Shown one piece after another: positions 12,804-25,559 of a DNA stretch of 64,000 nt. The first letter of the stretch is position 1, and every line of letters starts with the position of its first letter. The DNA lies in NCBI GenBank assembly GCA_013420905.1, contig JAAXNY010000005.1, positions 4,092,001 through 4,156,000 on the forward strand. Reading direction: 5' to 3'. The notes under the pieces are model-generated. The model searched no databases. It was given only the letters and a program-made list of their open reading frames with translations, and had not been told where the DNA came from. The position numbers and the translations under genes were made by a program. The DNA comes from Collybia mongolica (lineage: Eukaryota > Basidiomycota > Agaricomycetes > Agaricales > Clitocybaceae).

Positions 12804-15800
12804 ATGACGAAAATTTCGGACACAACGGGTGACACTTCGAAGAGTTCGAAGTACAATGTTGCGAAGCTTCTCTTCATTGGACTCGTATTCCATCTCGTGT
12901 ATATTGGTTCTGTCTTCGACTGTTACTTTACGAGCCCTGTTGTAAATGGTATGATGCGTCACAACACAGGTTCTGCGGAAGCAAAACGCCTAGTTCTTAT
13001 CGTCGGTGAGTAGAACATTTTGTTATGAGGTCAATGTTCGATAAATATACAACAATCGTGCAGGAGATGGACTACGTGCTGATTTGCTGTTCAACGTGGA
13101 TGCGTTTCCTTCTATTCCCAACTCACCCAAAATTGTGGCACCGTACCTGCGATCAATTGTCGAAAAACGCGGAGCGTTTGGAATTTCTCACACCCATGTA
13201 CCAACTGAAAGCCGGCCTGGTCACGTCGCCATAATTGGTTCGTAGGATTAATTCTACGCCATCACCCACAATTAAATCCAAGTTCTAGGTGGCATGTATG
13301 AAGACGTTTCCGCTGTAACGAAGGTAAATATCTTTCTCACAAGTTGGTTAAGTCGATGTTAACAAGGAACAGGGTTGGAAAACGAACCCTGTGAGATTCC
13401 CTCGAACAGCGGCAGGAATTGGGCTCACCGATCACAGGTTGATTTTGATTCAGTATTTAATCAGTCGACCTTCACTTTCTCTTTTGGCTCGCCCGATATA
13501 TTACCCATGTTTTCGCGGGGTGCAACTCCAGGGAAGGTAAAGACTTGGAGTTACAACGAAGAAGATGAGGATTTCACCAAAGGTAATTCATTAAGTTTGT
13601 TCTACCGCTTGAAGCGTCATAATACTGTTTGCGCAGATGCTACTACTCTAGATGTCTGGGTTCTAGACCATCTGCGGTCACTTTTACGGAACGCGACTAC
13701 AGATTCGGTTCTCGACTCCCAACTTCGATCCGAAAAGGTTGTCTTTTTCCTCCATTTGCTTGGACTGGATACCACGGGGCACTCCTACAGACCACACTCA
13801 CAAGTAATTAGTCCTATTCCTGCTTTCAATCGTGACTGAGACGATCTACTCGACCGCAGGAATATATGAATAACATCCAGGTTGTTGACGACATTGTTCG
13901 ACAAACCGAGGCGCTCATGTCAGAGTTCTACCAAGACAAGGAAACAAGTTACATTTTTACTGCTGATCACGGAATGTCCGTCATTGGTAATCATGGCGAT
14001 GGTGGTATGTAGGCAGTTATGATCCGAATTAAATGACGGTAACACCGTCGTTAGATCCAGACAATACACGAACCCCGCTGATAGCGTGGGGCCGTGGAGT
14101 CAGAGGTCCTCTACCTGACTCCTCTCCGTCTTCTCACGATACGTACTCAAAACCATGGCAGTTGGGTCACCTGTTCAGACGTGACGTCGAACAGGCAGAC
14201 ATAGCATCTCTCATGGCTTCCCTACTTGGAATTGATTGGCCAGTAAATTCAGTTGGTGTGCTGCCAGATGTCGATCCCACTCAGCCTGGTTTTTTGTCTC
14301 CACGCCTGGGAGATGAAGCCGCTGCCCGCGCTGCGCTAGTCAATGCGAAGGTTAGACTTGCTCCAACCCAAAGCCTGTGAAATTTCTAATTTCTATTCAG
14401 GTAATACTCGAGCACTATAGGATCAAGCACGGTAAGCATACCCTTTTGTGGGTGTGGTTTATGCCAACTAAACCCGCGGTAGAGCTAAAGCAAACCCGAA
14501 CGATTTTCTATAAACCTTTCGCCCCACTTGAAGGGGTATCTCATCACCACCACCTGGGAGAAACATCCCAAAGAATTGCCCGAATCGCGAAGGCAGAAAG
14601 CCTCATCAAAAGTCGAAAATGGTATGAGGCTCGAAAACTATCGGCGGAGCTCATCAAGACGGGCTTGGCCGGACTTCACTATCTCCAGACATACGAGCGA
14701 TCATTGATTCGTGGTATAGTCACTGCTGCTTATACTGGGTGGGCTGCATATGCATCATTGTACATATCTCGTCCATTGGACTATTCTCACACGCATGGGC
14801 GGCCACCCTTGAGTTCACATGTCGTGACGGCGACTGCCGCATCCACACTCGTGGGTTTCTGGATTTTGTTCGCGACCCAGAGCTCGCCTTGGACATTCTA
14901 TGTATACGTCACTTTTCCATGTTATCTCTGGCGACAGTTCCTTGTGCAAGCGATTCCAGCCCTTCGAAGTCGGCGAAGCTCAGAGCACTATGTTAGCGAT
15001 TATATTGGAGTGCTCACCAAGGCGGTTGTGATTAGTGTTGTGCTCCAAGGCATGGTGGTATGTGCTTCCCAGCTCGCTTTCGGCCATTTTGGTATAATGT
15101 AACCTCTAGGCGGCATACACTTATCGATACATATGGGGCGTTGGGTTCCTTCTAATCGGAGTCGTTTGGCCCCTCACTTGGCCCAAACAAGTTCTCACGA
15201 AATATACAAAATACGCCATGACTTGGAGCCTTTTGTGTCTCATCACAGGAATTTTCCCATTGCTTTCCGTTGAGAAACAGGAGAGCCTGTCCACGATGTG
15301 AGTCGCATATTCAAGCCATCCTGAAATTCCAAACTCTAATCCTTCAGTTGGAAGTCTATTTGGGGGTGTCTTAATTCTCGTTGCCGGATGGCTTTCTGCT
15401 TCTCCAGTTTTGAAACAGTTGGAGCAAGTACACGGTGTAAAGAGCAAATACCGATTGGCAAGGTTTTTCTCAATTCAAGTAAGCATCATTGTTGAAGGTC
15501 CTGCTGATCACTAAACCATTCTCAGGCCCTCTTCATCATCATTACTATGGCAGTAACGGCGAGTTCAGTTCTCAGCCTTCAAGCCAAGGCAGGTTTGCCT
15601 CAATTAAACCAAATCACAGGGTGGATCGTGCTAGGTGACAAATTACATTGAACCCACCCTATCTATCACTTACCTTTTGCAGTGGTGGCTTCTGTATACC
15701 CTTTCATGTCTCGGGGATACCAACATACCTCATTTTCAAAGTTCCTTGTATATTTCCTAGGATTTGGACCATGCTTTGTGATCCTCTCGATTAGTGTAGA

Positions 15801-16633
15801 GGGACTTTTCTACGTTTCTTATTCGGCAACCTTAGTTTCGTGGGTCATGGTAGAGTCCATTGTTCGAAACGGCTCACCTCGCCCAACGGCGGCACAGACT
15901 AGCAAGATTTACCGTTTTCAGTCGGACGATTTGCGGATGGCTCTCTTCTTTCTTTTCTTCGTCCAAGTTGGTTTCTTTGGCACGGGAAAGTATGTCTTTT
16001 ATGCCTCTTTTTCGTTGAAGTCCGCATTAAACTCAAATGAAATGACAGTGTTGCTTCTATCTCGTGGGTCGGACGCGTTTGATCCGAGAGTTCATGCCTA
16101 ACCTTGAAAACAGGTCATTCTATTTGGAACCGGTCTATCGCCTTATACCCATTTTCAGCCCTTTTTTCATGGCAGCACTATTGGTATACACCACCATTTC
16201 CCTGATAACTGTTATTCCAACTCATTTCCGTCCTAGGTCTTCAAAATAGTGGCACCCTATGTCATCCTCTCAGTGGCATCTGCTCTACTAAATGACTTCC
16301 TTCATCTCCCACCGTTCTCCCTATTGCTCGTTGCTCTAACTCTTACAGATGGTGTGTTCAAATTTTGCGTTTCCAATTTGTACTGAACGCCACTTTCAGG
16401 AATGACACTGGCTTTCTTCTTCAACGTCAGAGATACCGGTATGCAGTTGAATTCCCAGCCTTCACTCTGCTCACTGTTCTTCAGGTTCTTGGCTAGAGAT
16501 CGGGCAATCCATCAGCTTCTTCTGCATCACATCTTTGCTATTACTATGGGCTGCCGGTATATGTGCCGCCGGCGAATATCTTTTGGCAGATACCATGACC
16601 GGAAAGAATCGGTCTGTAAAGAAAAAACAATAG
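12804..16633 (+). CDS. MCD4: GPI ethanolamine phosphate transferase 1 (Mcd4/PIG-N)
   Basis: ER membrane enzyme that adds phosphoethanolamine to the first mannose of GPI anchor precursors. I could splice 19 exons in frame from ATG 12804 to TAG 16631-16633, giving about 960 residues. The first intron is 13006-13063. An N-terminal signal anchor ([21 protein letters not shown]) precedes a lumenal alkaline-phosphatase-fold domain. Its metal and nucleophile motifs are [38 protein letters not shown] and GNHGDG. After a HHHH-containing loop, the C-terminal half is strongly hydrophobic with about 13-14 likely membrane spans. The end reads [13 protein letters not shown] and then a lysine-rich tail (RSVKKKQ) that could serve as an ER-retrieval signal. 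No lesion is seen. Confidence 0.92.
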
Positions 16634-16973
16634 AACTAGTTGCGCTGTGTGCTCTGTATACTGCTTAATTTCTATTAGTATTCCCTGAAAATTATTCCTC
16701 CAGCATCTCCTGACACTCACAGCCTGTTATGATTCCCCCATGAGATTCCTAGATTTAGTATTTGGATCCTAAAACCCTCGTCCACACCACCAACATACAA
16801 AACATAGACTCCCTGAACCTCTCTGAGGCAACAGTCGACGAGGCCTGTAAACTAACCGCCCACGTGCGCGCGTCCTTGAACGGCGGTCAATATTGGAAAG
16901 GCCCCATGCCACATCACTACTAGGGAGCTTTGAAACTTAGAGCATTAAAACCTATTGAACTACTGATCATGAA
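16634..16973. other. Intergenic 3' region
   Basis: 340 bp between the Mcd4 stop and the end of the decayed gene that follows. I see no ORF with a domain and no repeat. Confidence 0.5.
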
Positions 16974-17900
16974 CTACAGCTCTACACTAAGATCTCGAGC
17001 AAGATAGCCTCTGGCCCAAGGTCCCTCCTCACCCTCACTATCTTCATCGGACGAAACCTCAACTACTTGGCGTTTTCGCTTCTTTGACGTTGAATTTACT
17101 GGTTTCTCCTTGACTTTTCGAGCTTTCTTCGATTTTCTTTACTCTTTCCCATTTTCTTTCTTGCTGTCCTTAGGTGCAGAAACATAGTTCTTGGGCATCT
17201 TTGACAGATCCCTTTGGAAGTTGCTTTCATACTCCACACATTTCATACACCACACAGATATTTCCTTCAGTTGTATGCATCAGCTGGCAGAGTCTGAGAA
17301 TGAAAGCTGAATGATTATACCTCATAGCCCAAAGCAAACGCTTCCTTGATGAGTTCAACGGAAACATGCTCATAATTCTTGTCGGACCGCGCTCTTCCAT
17401 ATTCTTCGGCCGTCGGTTCCCGACCAAGGGAATGTCGAAGACCAGTCCGTACACGCACTGGACCCCCCCACGATTTACGTGACAGTTGCTTTGCCCAATG
17501 ATTTTGGAACTATAAAGTTCGGGTAAGATACTTTGGGCAACCTTGGCAAAGCAAGCGAGAGGAAGGGGACTTACAGAAGGAGACTGTGCACTCCACTCCT
17601 CTCGCGAAAGAGGGTTGGAAGGGACGGAATCATATATGCCCATGAAATTCCAATGTGGCCGATGTGCTCTCATATTTACTCTCTCTGGTTCCTAATGGGC
17701 TTGCCTTCGCTACCCCAACAACCAAACATCAGACCTGGACCTCCAGGCATTCTTGGAGCATTCGGATTAAACTCGTAAGTCATATACCAGGGATTCCGTT
17801 CTTGAGTCGCTGTGGTAGGTGCTTGTGGGTTAGTGGAATGACCCAGGTCGCGACGTTATGATTGCTCACAGAATCCATTGACCAGGTTAAAGGCAAAAGT
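16974..17900 (-). pseudogene. Decayed paralogue of the lineage-specific gene at 22504-24913
   Basis: Shares blocks with the intact gene in the same order. YMTYEFNPNAPRMPGGPGLM matches YITYESCPDAPRAPGAPGLM, IYDSVPSNPLSREEW matches LYDCIPSNPLSREEW, VWCMKCVEYESNFQR matches VWCMKCVGYDTDFQR, and MPKNYVSAPKD matches MPKDYVSSEGK. Stops and frameshifts separate the blocks: TAA and TGA follow GSEGKPIRNQRE, and a TAA follows KENGKE. The expected N-terminal exons are missing or unrecognisable. The last segment, after the TAA, is lysine-rich and then acidic (VVEVSSDEDSEGEEG) and ends with TAG at 16974. It may be an old duplication separated from its partner by the P450. Confidence 0.75.
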
Positions 17901-19495
17901 AGAAACCTGAAGAAGAACCCTCACGAAGCGATTATATAAAAAATAAGTGATCAGGGTCCGATTATGGGCCCGTTCGGCAAACTAGTTAGTTGCAACCGAC
18001 TTTATGTCCTTGGTCGCCATTTTGATGAACGGACGTGTCGAACCGCTCAAGTCGAGGTATTATTCGAAGTCCGCGACAGGTCCAAATTTCCAATCGCGTT
18101 GGATTCGGTAACACGTGGGAGAAAGAAAGTATCACCTGATCCGAGAATGCATCACGACGCGCTTCCAGCTGTTCCGAATTGAAGATTTGAGGAAAAGACC
18201 ACATGCCAGGTTTGCGAGGGTATCGATTCACAATGGTGAATGACTGACTGCTTTGCGCCTGTAGGCAATCGGAACCGAACTTAAACCCTCCAAACCGATA
18301 CATGTAAGCGCCGTTATTACGTGTTGTGCTGTTAATGATCCACTTGAATGCAGATCCTAACTTAATCTATGAGGAGTCTCCGACTCTCCACGTCTTACCT
18401 TGAGATCGGGCTTCCATACCGATATGGCCCTTGGTCCAGTATGAAGAAAAGGAGTCTAAGTGGCAGGTCCAGCATAGAAGTAAGACCTATGCTGACTCAC
18501 CGGTGTGCCCATTTATGAACAATTCACGGCTCGGACAATGCTCGTCCCTTTAATGAGTCTATCATTAAAATTCCTTGTCGATGAATAGATTAAACTTAAC
18601 ATAAAAGAGGGGACCAGAGGCCTCGTCTAGTCATCAAACAAACTTGGACTTCCCTGCCTATCTAGACTTCAACATTGTCTTGGCCAGCTCTTCTTTCGTC
18701 CTTCCTTCCCTTTCTTTCTGTCCTTTGACCAAACATAACACAACCCTTGGGAAATATCGATGCAGCGCGTTGGAGATCATGACATACCTGGCACACTTCA
18801 CACGTCATACAGAAATATTCCCTAATCCATGCGCACCAGTCATGGAAGACTTGAAATTAACAGATTCACCATTCACCCGGTTGTCATGCTGCTTAAAGGT
18901 ATTTCCTCTATACCTCGAAAGATTCGACTACACCAATAATCCTCGATCTTTGGTTGCTTTTTCTACTGTGCTGGTTTGGACTGTGATGCCCAACCAACAA
19001 ATCTATTATGTCAAGGAGAATTACACAGAGTTGGATCCTTCTATCGAGCCTGGTCATCTGTCCAGGGTATATCATTTCCTTTGACAGTGTCTTTCTCGCC
19101 ATAACTCTCCAAGCTTACCAGAATGGAAGGCTTCGGGCGTTTGATACCGGGTTTTCAACCCTACTCCTAGCATCATGCACCGTTGATAGCGTCAGGATCT
19201 TATAAAGAGCGTAATGCGACTTTACTCATAGCCTGTCAGCGCTATCTAATGGTTCTCGACGGTTGAGTCGTGGCTTTCAAATTGCTATATCTTGGGTCCG
19301 ATCGTCAGGTGCCGTAAGCTTCTTTTCCTTATATGGACCAACTGGTGTTCTCAAGTGGCTATAGGAAGTGTTCAAACGTACACACATGTTGGTCATTGTT
19401 CGATCCAAAGTGGGGTCCCACCACGCGTGCTGCTGTGGAGGCTGGTGTATCCCCGGACTCCGGGCGTATGGCCCACGGGAATTGAGACCCATACA
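17901..19495. other. Intergenic, possible decayed sequence
   Basis: A minus-strand patch at 17990-18300 can be read as MYRFGGFKFGSD and onward, and may be the remains of the N-terminal part of the neighbouring pseudogene, but it does not match the intact paralogue. ORFs at 18644-19084 and 19008-19205 show no domain, and their codons do not look protein-like. Nothing further is supported. Confidence 0.4.
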
Positions 19496-19500
19496 TATAA
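19496..19500 (+). promoter_or_regulatory. TATA-like box of the P450
   Basis: TATAA within ACATATAAGGCC lies about 50 bp before the P450 start codon at 19550, a usual spacing for fungal TATA boxes. Function is inferred from position only. Confidence 0.35.
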
Positions 19501-19549
19501 GGCCTGCGCATCTCGAAGAGCCCAGAAACCATCACTTCTAAGATACAGC

Positions 19550-22163
19550 ATGCTTCTCATTATCACCAAGGGCGTCGCCCTCTATATTATTTCTTGGATA
19601 CTCTGGCGCTGTCTGCGTCGACTTGTAGTGAAGACAGATCTTGACAACATTCCCGGTCCGGTATCCCATTCGTTCTGGAAAGGTATATTTGTCCTGCATT
19701 CTGGCACCGCACCCTCTGAATGCCACAACAAAGGAAATTTCGGGATGCTATTCAACACTAATGCCTGGGAATACCACGATGAGCTTACGCGACAATGTGT
19801 GCCAAGTTACCTTCTACCACTGTCACGATACTGATACTATCCCTAACTAGATGGCAAGGTTATTAGAATCAACGCTTTACTCGGTGTACGTTCTTTCTTT
19901 TCATTGGCGTTCGATGCTTCATGTTTCACAGGACAAGCAATTATATGTATATGATCCAAAGGCCCTGCATCATATTGTCGTTAAAGTGCGTAACGTCTGA
20001 GCGCATCATTGTTTTTTTTCGCTCAGTAGGGACCAGGATCAATATGTATATGAAGAAACCCAATCATTTATCCAGTAGTTTTTTTAATACTCCTTCGGGA
20101 TAATCTCACGCCAGATGTTGACCTGATTGTCACCAGGGGAAATCGACTCATGTTTGGAGATGGACTTCTGGCAACGCTAGGTGCGCTTTAAGACTCAGAT
20201 GTTTACTACATCGACTAATCGAAATACTTTGAAGGTGAACACCACCGCAGACAGAGAAAAATGATGAATCCAGTTTTCTCTATATCCCACATGCGTGGCA
20301 TGAGTATAGCATTCCCTTTCTCTACATGATCTACTGTATAACATTGTTCCACACAGTCCCCACCTTCTATGAAGTCACACACAAGGTTCCAGTATTTAAT
20401 TATTGTATTTGGCTATTAATCCTGACAATCATCAGCTCCGCGCAACGCTTAAGATCAAAGTAGCCAATGGCCCTCAGGAGGTGTGTATCACACCGCCTTC
20501 GATAACTCCAACCTGACAATTACAGATTGATATCCTTCGATGGATGGCACGAACCGCGCTCGAACTGATCGGTCAAAGCGGCCTTGGATATTCATTTGAT
20601 TCCTTGACTGATGAAACGGACTCCCATCCATTCAGCGTCTCGGTCAAACAATTAATGTATGTTGAATATTCAACCGGAGACGCATTTGCTGACACCAGTC
20701 GTTGATTAGACCGACAGTTTTCCCTATGTTTCTTCCTCGTACTTACTTGCTTCCAACCGCCCTAAAAATCGGCACGCCTAGATTTCGCAGGTCCATAGTC
20801 GACATCTTGCCGTGGAGAAACCTTCGGAAACTTCGTCAAATCATAGACGTCATGCACAAAACGTCTACTGAGATATTTGAAAGTAAGAAGAAGGAGCTTG
20901 AGGAGGGGAATGAAGCTGTCTCGAAGCAAATCGGACAGGGGAAAGACATCCTGAGCATACTCAGTGCGTAAGGTTCGCTCGTGAAGGCTTCAATGCTGAC
21001 GATTTTGGCTTACGTAGTCAAAGCAAACATGGATGCTGACGACGAAGATAAATTATCCGATCAGGAAGTCCTAGGACAGGTAAACGCACACGTTGCCTGT
21101 AATTACTGCTACTTATTGTTTTTGTTCACACCTATCAGATGTCGTATGTAAACTTATTTGTTTCGAACGGCGCCTTACCAGGAAACATCGTTTTAGCACT
21201 TTTATCTTTGCGGCTATGGACACGACGTCAAATGCATTATCGCGAATTTTGCAACTTCTCGCAACTTATCCGGAGATGCAAGATAAAGTCCGCCAAGAGA
21301 TCACTGCAAGCTCTCTTCGAAATGGAGGGGATATCCCATACGATGATCTCGTTTCACTCCCCCTTTTAGATGCTGTTTGCCGAGAGACGTTACGCTTGTA
21401 GGTTCCTCACATAAGTCACCAGTCACTAAGCACTTAGAATATCTATAAAACCATAGGTATCCACCCGTGACAGTCGTCCACCGAACGTGGGTATCCCAAA
21501 GTATCTGCCTCTCAAATAACCTACATCTGCATTTTAAGAACTTGCCGTGAAGCCGTATTACCACTTTCCACGCCTATCAGGGGGATCGATGGTCGAGAAA
21601 TGCACGAGATTGTCATTCCTGGCAACACTAATGTGATTGTATCCATCCTTGGCTCCAATCGAGATCCTGCTCTGTGGGGACCAGACTCCTATGAGTGGAA
21701 ACCCGAACGATGGCTTTCTCCTCTCCCAGAAACACTGATCGAAGCACACCTTCCTGGAGTTTATTCGCACCTGTGCGTCATACCTTTTCTATAGAAACCT
21801 TTCCAAGTCGTAACGCCAAAGCCATGCAGGATGACCTTTTTGGGTGGTGGTCGGGCCTGCATGTGAGTGCCGTTTGGATCGTGTATTCTGCACTCTCATG
21901 TCGGAATAGCGGGTTCAAATTTTCTCAATTGGAGATGAGTTCGTCTTTTCCTTTCCCAATTCCTCTTCCAAGTAGTGACAACTTCTCTTTGGACGATCTT
22001 TACAGAGGTTGTTTTGTCAGTTCTACTTGCAAATTTCCGCTTCGCTCCCTCGGAGAAAGAGATAATTTGGGAGATGGCTGCTATAGCGTCACCAACCGTT
22101 AAAGGGGCCGGGAAACCTTCCCTTCCTTTAATAATCACTCCTGTCGATGCGCACGATGCTTGA
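19550..22163 (+). CDS. Cytochrome P450 monooxygenase, possibly frameshifted
   Basis: Heme-thiolate monooxygenase, ER-anchored by an N-terminal helix (LLIITKGVALYIISWILW) followed by the proline hinge NIPGP. About 19 exons splice to roughly 540 residues ending DAHDA-TGA at 22163. Landmarks: I-helix FAAMDTTS (near 21215), K-helix ExxR as CRETLRL, KPERWLSP, and heme loop FLGGGRAC at about 21837-21860 with the axial Cys, then GFKFSQLEM and KVVLSVLL. This pattern fits basidiomycete P450 groups of the CYP5150/5037 kind, though I cannot assign a family number. The junction VVK/DQDQYVYEET needs donor GTGCGT at 19986 and acceptor TAG at 20027-20029, but one extra G (20030) then breaks the frame; I found no alternative GT..AG pair that restores it. 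The gene may therefore be recently inactivated or contain a sequence error. Confidence 0.8.
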
Positions 22164-22503
22164 GATATAGCATTTGGTCTTAAATGTCGAACATACCAAT
22201 TAGTACCACTTGTAAACTAACAGAACATGAGGAGCAACGTGATTTATTTTATGTTTTTTGGACTCTGCTGATGCAGATTCACATCAATTACTGGTTAAGC
22301 CTCAGATCCGTCAATAATCAGACATTTCTCGCGTTGATCAAGAAATGATCGGTTCTGTTGGCTCAACACCAAACCGAGGAGAACAAGTTCGGATTCGCCA
22401 ACGGCCTGAGCGGAGCAGTGGCCGGCCTGGTACCCCATTATTATTTTACAAGAAATTTCTCAACGGGCTCCCGATGGCTTCGCCTATTGTACTTCAGCAA
22501 AAC
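22164..22503. other. Intergenic between convergent genes
   Basis: 340 bp between the P450 stop (plus) and the stop of the minus-strand gene at 22504. It is shared 3' sequence with nothing else recognised. Confidence 0.5.
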
Positions 22504-24913
22504 CTATGCGGCTCTATGACGTTTTCTCTTCCCCGGTTTTGCCACCACCGCTCGGGGCTTCGCCGTTGCCTTATCCAACTTTTCCTTCCCTCCTGTTCCC
22601 CTCCTTTTTCCCTCTGAAGAGACATAATCCTTGGGCATTGTCGCTATGGTGCGCTGAAAATCAGTGTCGTATCCGACACATTTCATACACCATACGAAAA
22701 GGTTCTTTATCCATGTACCAAGTCAGTGGGTAACTTGGTAAGAGGCGGTCAAATATACCTCGTAACCTGAAGCAAATGCTTCCTTGATGATAGCCGTTGA
22801 CAATCGTTTATATGACCCCTTTCGCAGAGCGCTCTCATATTCTTCCACTGACGGTCCTCGGCCGAGGGTATTTCGGAGCCCAATCCGTACACGCGCCGGG
22901 GCAGCCCATTTCTTGGACGAGAATTCGGTCACCCAAAAGTTTTGAAACTGGTTCTTTGAGTGAGCTATGAAAACCTTGGAGTAGCGAGTACGCACAGCAG
23001 ACGACTGTGCGTTCCACTCCTCCCGTGAAAGCGGATTCGAAGGTATGCAATCGTAGAGGCCCATAGCCAACCACTGCCCATCATTGACGCGTACGAACAC
23101 CCTCTGGTTCGTGTACGCCTGATCCTCACCGCCCCGGCATCCCAACATCAGGCCTGGGGCCCCAGGGGCCCTTGGTGCGTCCGGGCAGGACTCGTAGGTG
23201 ATGTACCGGAAATTATCGATGCCGTGTGTGAATCTCTTTTTGTCGATTGAAGAGCACCCCAGCCGCCGGTTGCATCCATATGTATCGGACATCCAGATGC
23301 GAGTGACGGTGGCCATCTTGATGTTGTCCCCAAGGTCGATAGGGTAGGGATCTAGGCCGCCCGGTCCAAGGGCGCGGAGGCGACATACCACTCCCTCATC
23401 ACTCAAAACAGTTTTTTTTTTTACTTTGATATCCGGCTGTGGATAGGCACTTGATGAGAATAGTGCAACGACGAGCAGGCAGCAAATCTAACGTTACTGC
23501 GTAGGATTTTGAGCTTGGCTTTATCACCTTCTGACACTGGTTTGGGCTTGATGAATACCTTTGTGACGTCTACCGGCCCAGCTTCAATATTGGTCACAGG
23601 GGGCCGGCGAACGGTATTGGGGGACGAGAGTTTTTGGAGCACGACAGCATCAAATAGAACCCGCCTCCGTTTCGCGGGTGGTACGCCCTCACTGTTCCGA
23701 GATATATCTGCGACAGCTATATCGTTGATGGAAAATGGTTCAATGGGGTTTGGTAGCTCGGCGGTCATGGTAGTCACCGGGGGTCGATCAACAATTCTAA
23801 AGGATGAATACTTTTTGAGCATGACAGTATCGAACAGAACCCGCCTCCTTTTCGCGGGTGGTACGCCTTCACTGTTCCGGGGTATATCTGCGGCGGGTAC
23901 ATTAATGTTATGGACTGGCTCAACGGTCTCTGATAACTCGGAGCTCATGGTGGTTGCCAACGTATTTATATGATTGGCCATATCATAGCGAGGAGCAGGC
24001 GGATCCTCGAGTACCGATGGTATATCGTCATTCCCATCATAAGCAGAGTCAACATCGATAGGCAACTATGTTAAAGATAAGATGAGACGTGATGCAAAGG
24101 AATGGACCTTGCGCATACATTGACAAAGTTCGTGATTATGATAGTCTCTTGATTAGATTTTAATTTCTCTTCTTCGATTGATATTAGGTTCTGAAAGGAA
24201 GATTAGATGCGATTGATACCGGCTTTTGCAGAGGTTATATAGGAACACACATTATTAGCCAAATTCTCTAGTTCACAGATCGTCTCTTCTCGATTTATTA
24301 AATGCTGCTTGCTATCAACCTACAGAAAGACACCTGTCCTTTGGGGGGTTCGCACACATCGAGAGGGTCCCATACCTCGATGAGCTCTAACTTTACATGG
24401 CTGTCCGAGGATATACGAGGATCAGACTACATTTGACGCATCAACAAGACGGCTTCAAATCATGATTGGAAAATACGCACTGGGATAGATTTGAATGCTG
24501 GGTGATTCGGGTACAGCTCTGTTATGATAGGACTGGGGTTGTGCTCGGTGTGCTCGGGTTTTATGGGCGCTGACTGAAAATGAAGTTTGTCATTGCGCTT
24601 CGATGGTCAAAAAGTGGCGTAGTTTCGACCCGTACAGTCTAAGTAACGTCCAACGCACCGGAAGGCCCTTCCCAAGTATCACGTCGCCTTTATTAGTAAA
24701 GGCACGCCCCATGACGACATTGAATCTCTCTTCATTCTCAATTGACTCGGGCTACACTTCCATTTAGATGAGAAGCCTTGCATATAGGGCAAGGATATTA
24801 CGAACCTTCGGAACCGCTTTCAAATCTCCTGCATCGAGAAGGTTAGGCTTGATATTCCCTTCTCGTTTCATGAACCCGTGCTTTAGGTCGCCTGGGGTGA
24901 GTTCTGGTGTCAT
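22504..24913 (-). CDS. Agaricomycete-type hypothetical protein (resembles DUF6697), 645 aa
   Basis: Nine exons splice cleanly, all in phase 0: 24913-24806, 24751-24659, 24573-24481, 24426-24376, 24319-24251, 24190-24119, 24065-23493, 23436-22759, 22704-22504 (TAG). The N-terminal small exons encode charged, partly helical sequence. Exon 7 holds two copies of a roughly 43-residue repeat with a nuclear-localisation-like PPAKRRR. Exon 8 holds the conserved domain: VCRLRALG, MATVTRIWMSDTYGCNRRL, YITYESCPDAP, LYDCIPSNPLSREEW. It closes with VWCMKCVGYD and a lysine/arginine-rich tail (KPGKRKRHR). The pattern reminds me of the mushroom-specific family catalogued as DUF6697; no biochemical role is known to me. 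A basic tail and NLS-like motifs suggest a nuclear location. An A11 run sits at the start of exon 8 and could cause indel errors. Confidence 0.75.
23587..23897 (-). repeat. Two internal repeats in exon 7 of the hypothetical gene
   Basis: Units at about 23766-23897 and 23587-23716 encode near-identical peptides that share RNSEGVPPAKRRRVLFD, followed by V.LxKxSS and RRPPVT or DRPPVT. They are about 180 bp apart in register. This is an in-frame internal tandem duplication with one NLS-like PAKRRR per unit. Confidence 0.85.
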
Positions 24914-25559
24914 TCGTTTCGAGAGTCTGGCCCCTGGAGAGCAGATAGAATGTGGAGTGTGGTAAGGTTAGTAAGGTATGAGATTAGTGCACACAGATTT
25001 TGTTGAACAGTGGGGAAGCAATAGTGGACGGTGAAAACATAATGCACTCCAGGACGGTGAATATATTGGCTCACTCCCAGGGTCTGATCTGTAGGAGTGC
25101 TCGGCAGACAGCCGAAATTACGTCTTAGAGGAGCCATGCAGATGAGTGAGCTGTAGCCAAGAACTGTCCTCGAGAGAAGATACATATATGTCGCGTTGGG
25201 CCGTTGGCTACAGACCAGGCTAGACTTGAAATTGAAAGCTCGATGCCTCCGAGGATCATAATAAAGATTGTAATGATCACGCGGTGAGTTTGCTCCTTAT
25301 GATTCAATGTTTATACCATTTGTCGAAGGTTCCAAGGCCCTAACGCTTTAAGTGCTTTGAAGAATGACAGAAAAACAAAAGAAAGAGATGAAAATCGGAC
25401 TCGGAACTTTTTAGGCGAAGCCCTTGTGATTCCGTTCCATCACTTCCGGCGACTTCAGGTCCCGCTCACAGCAAATTTTGAAATACCTCCATTCCATTGG
25501 GGCAAAGCCACTCAGGATCATACCCCATAGTTCTCGTTTATATTTCAGGTCCCAAAACG
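24914..25559. other. Divergent intergenic region
   Basis: 646 bp between two start codons facing away from each other (24913 minus, 25560 plus). No domain-bearing ORF is present. It probably contains both promoters. Confidence 0.5.

Noticed and set aside
18644..19084. 147-codon ORF between the pseudogene and the P450
   Set aside because: No domain, no splice continuation, and a composition unlike that of the neighbouring genes.
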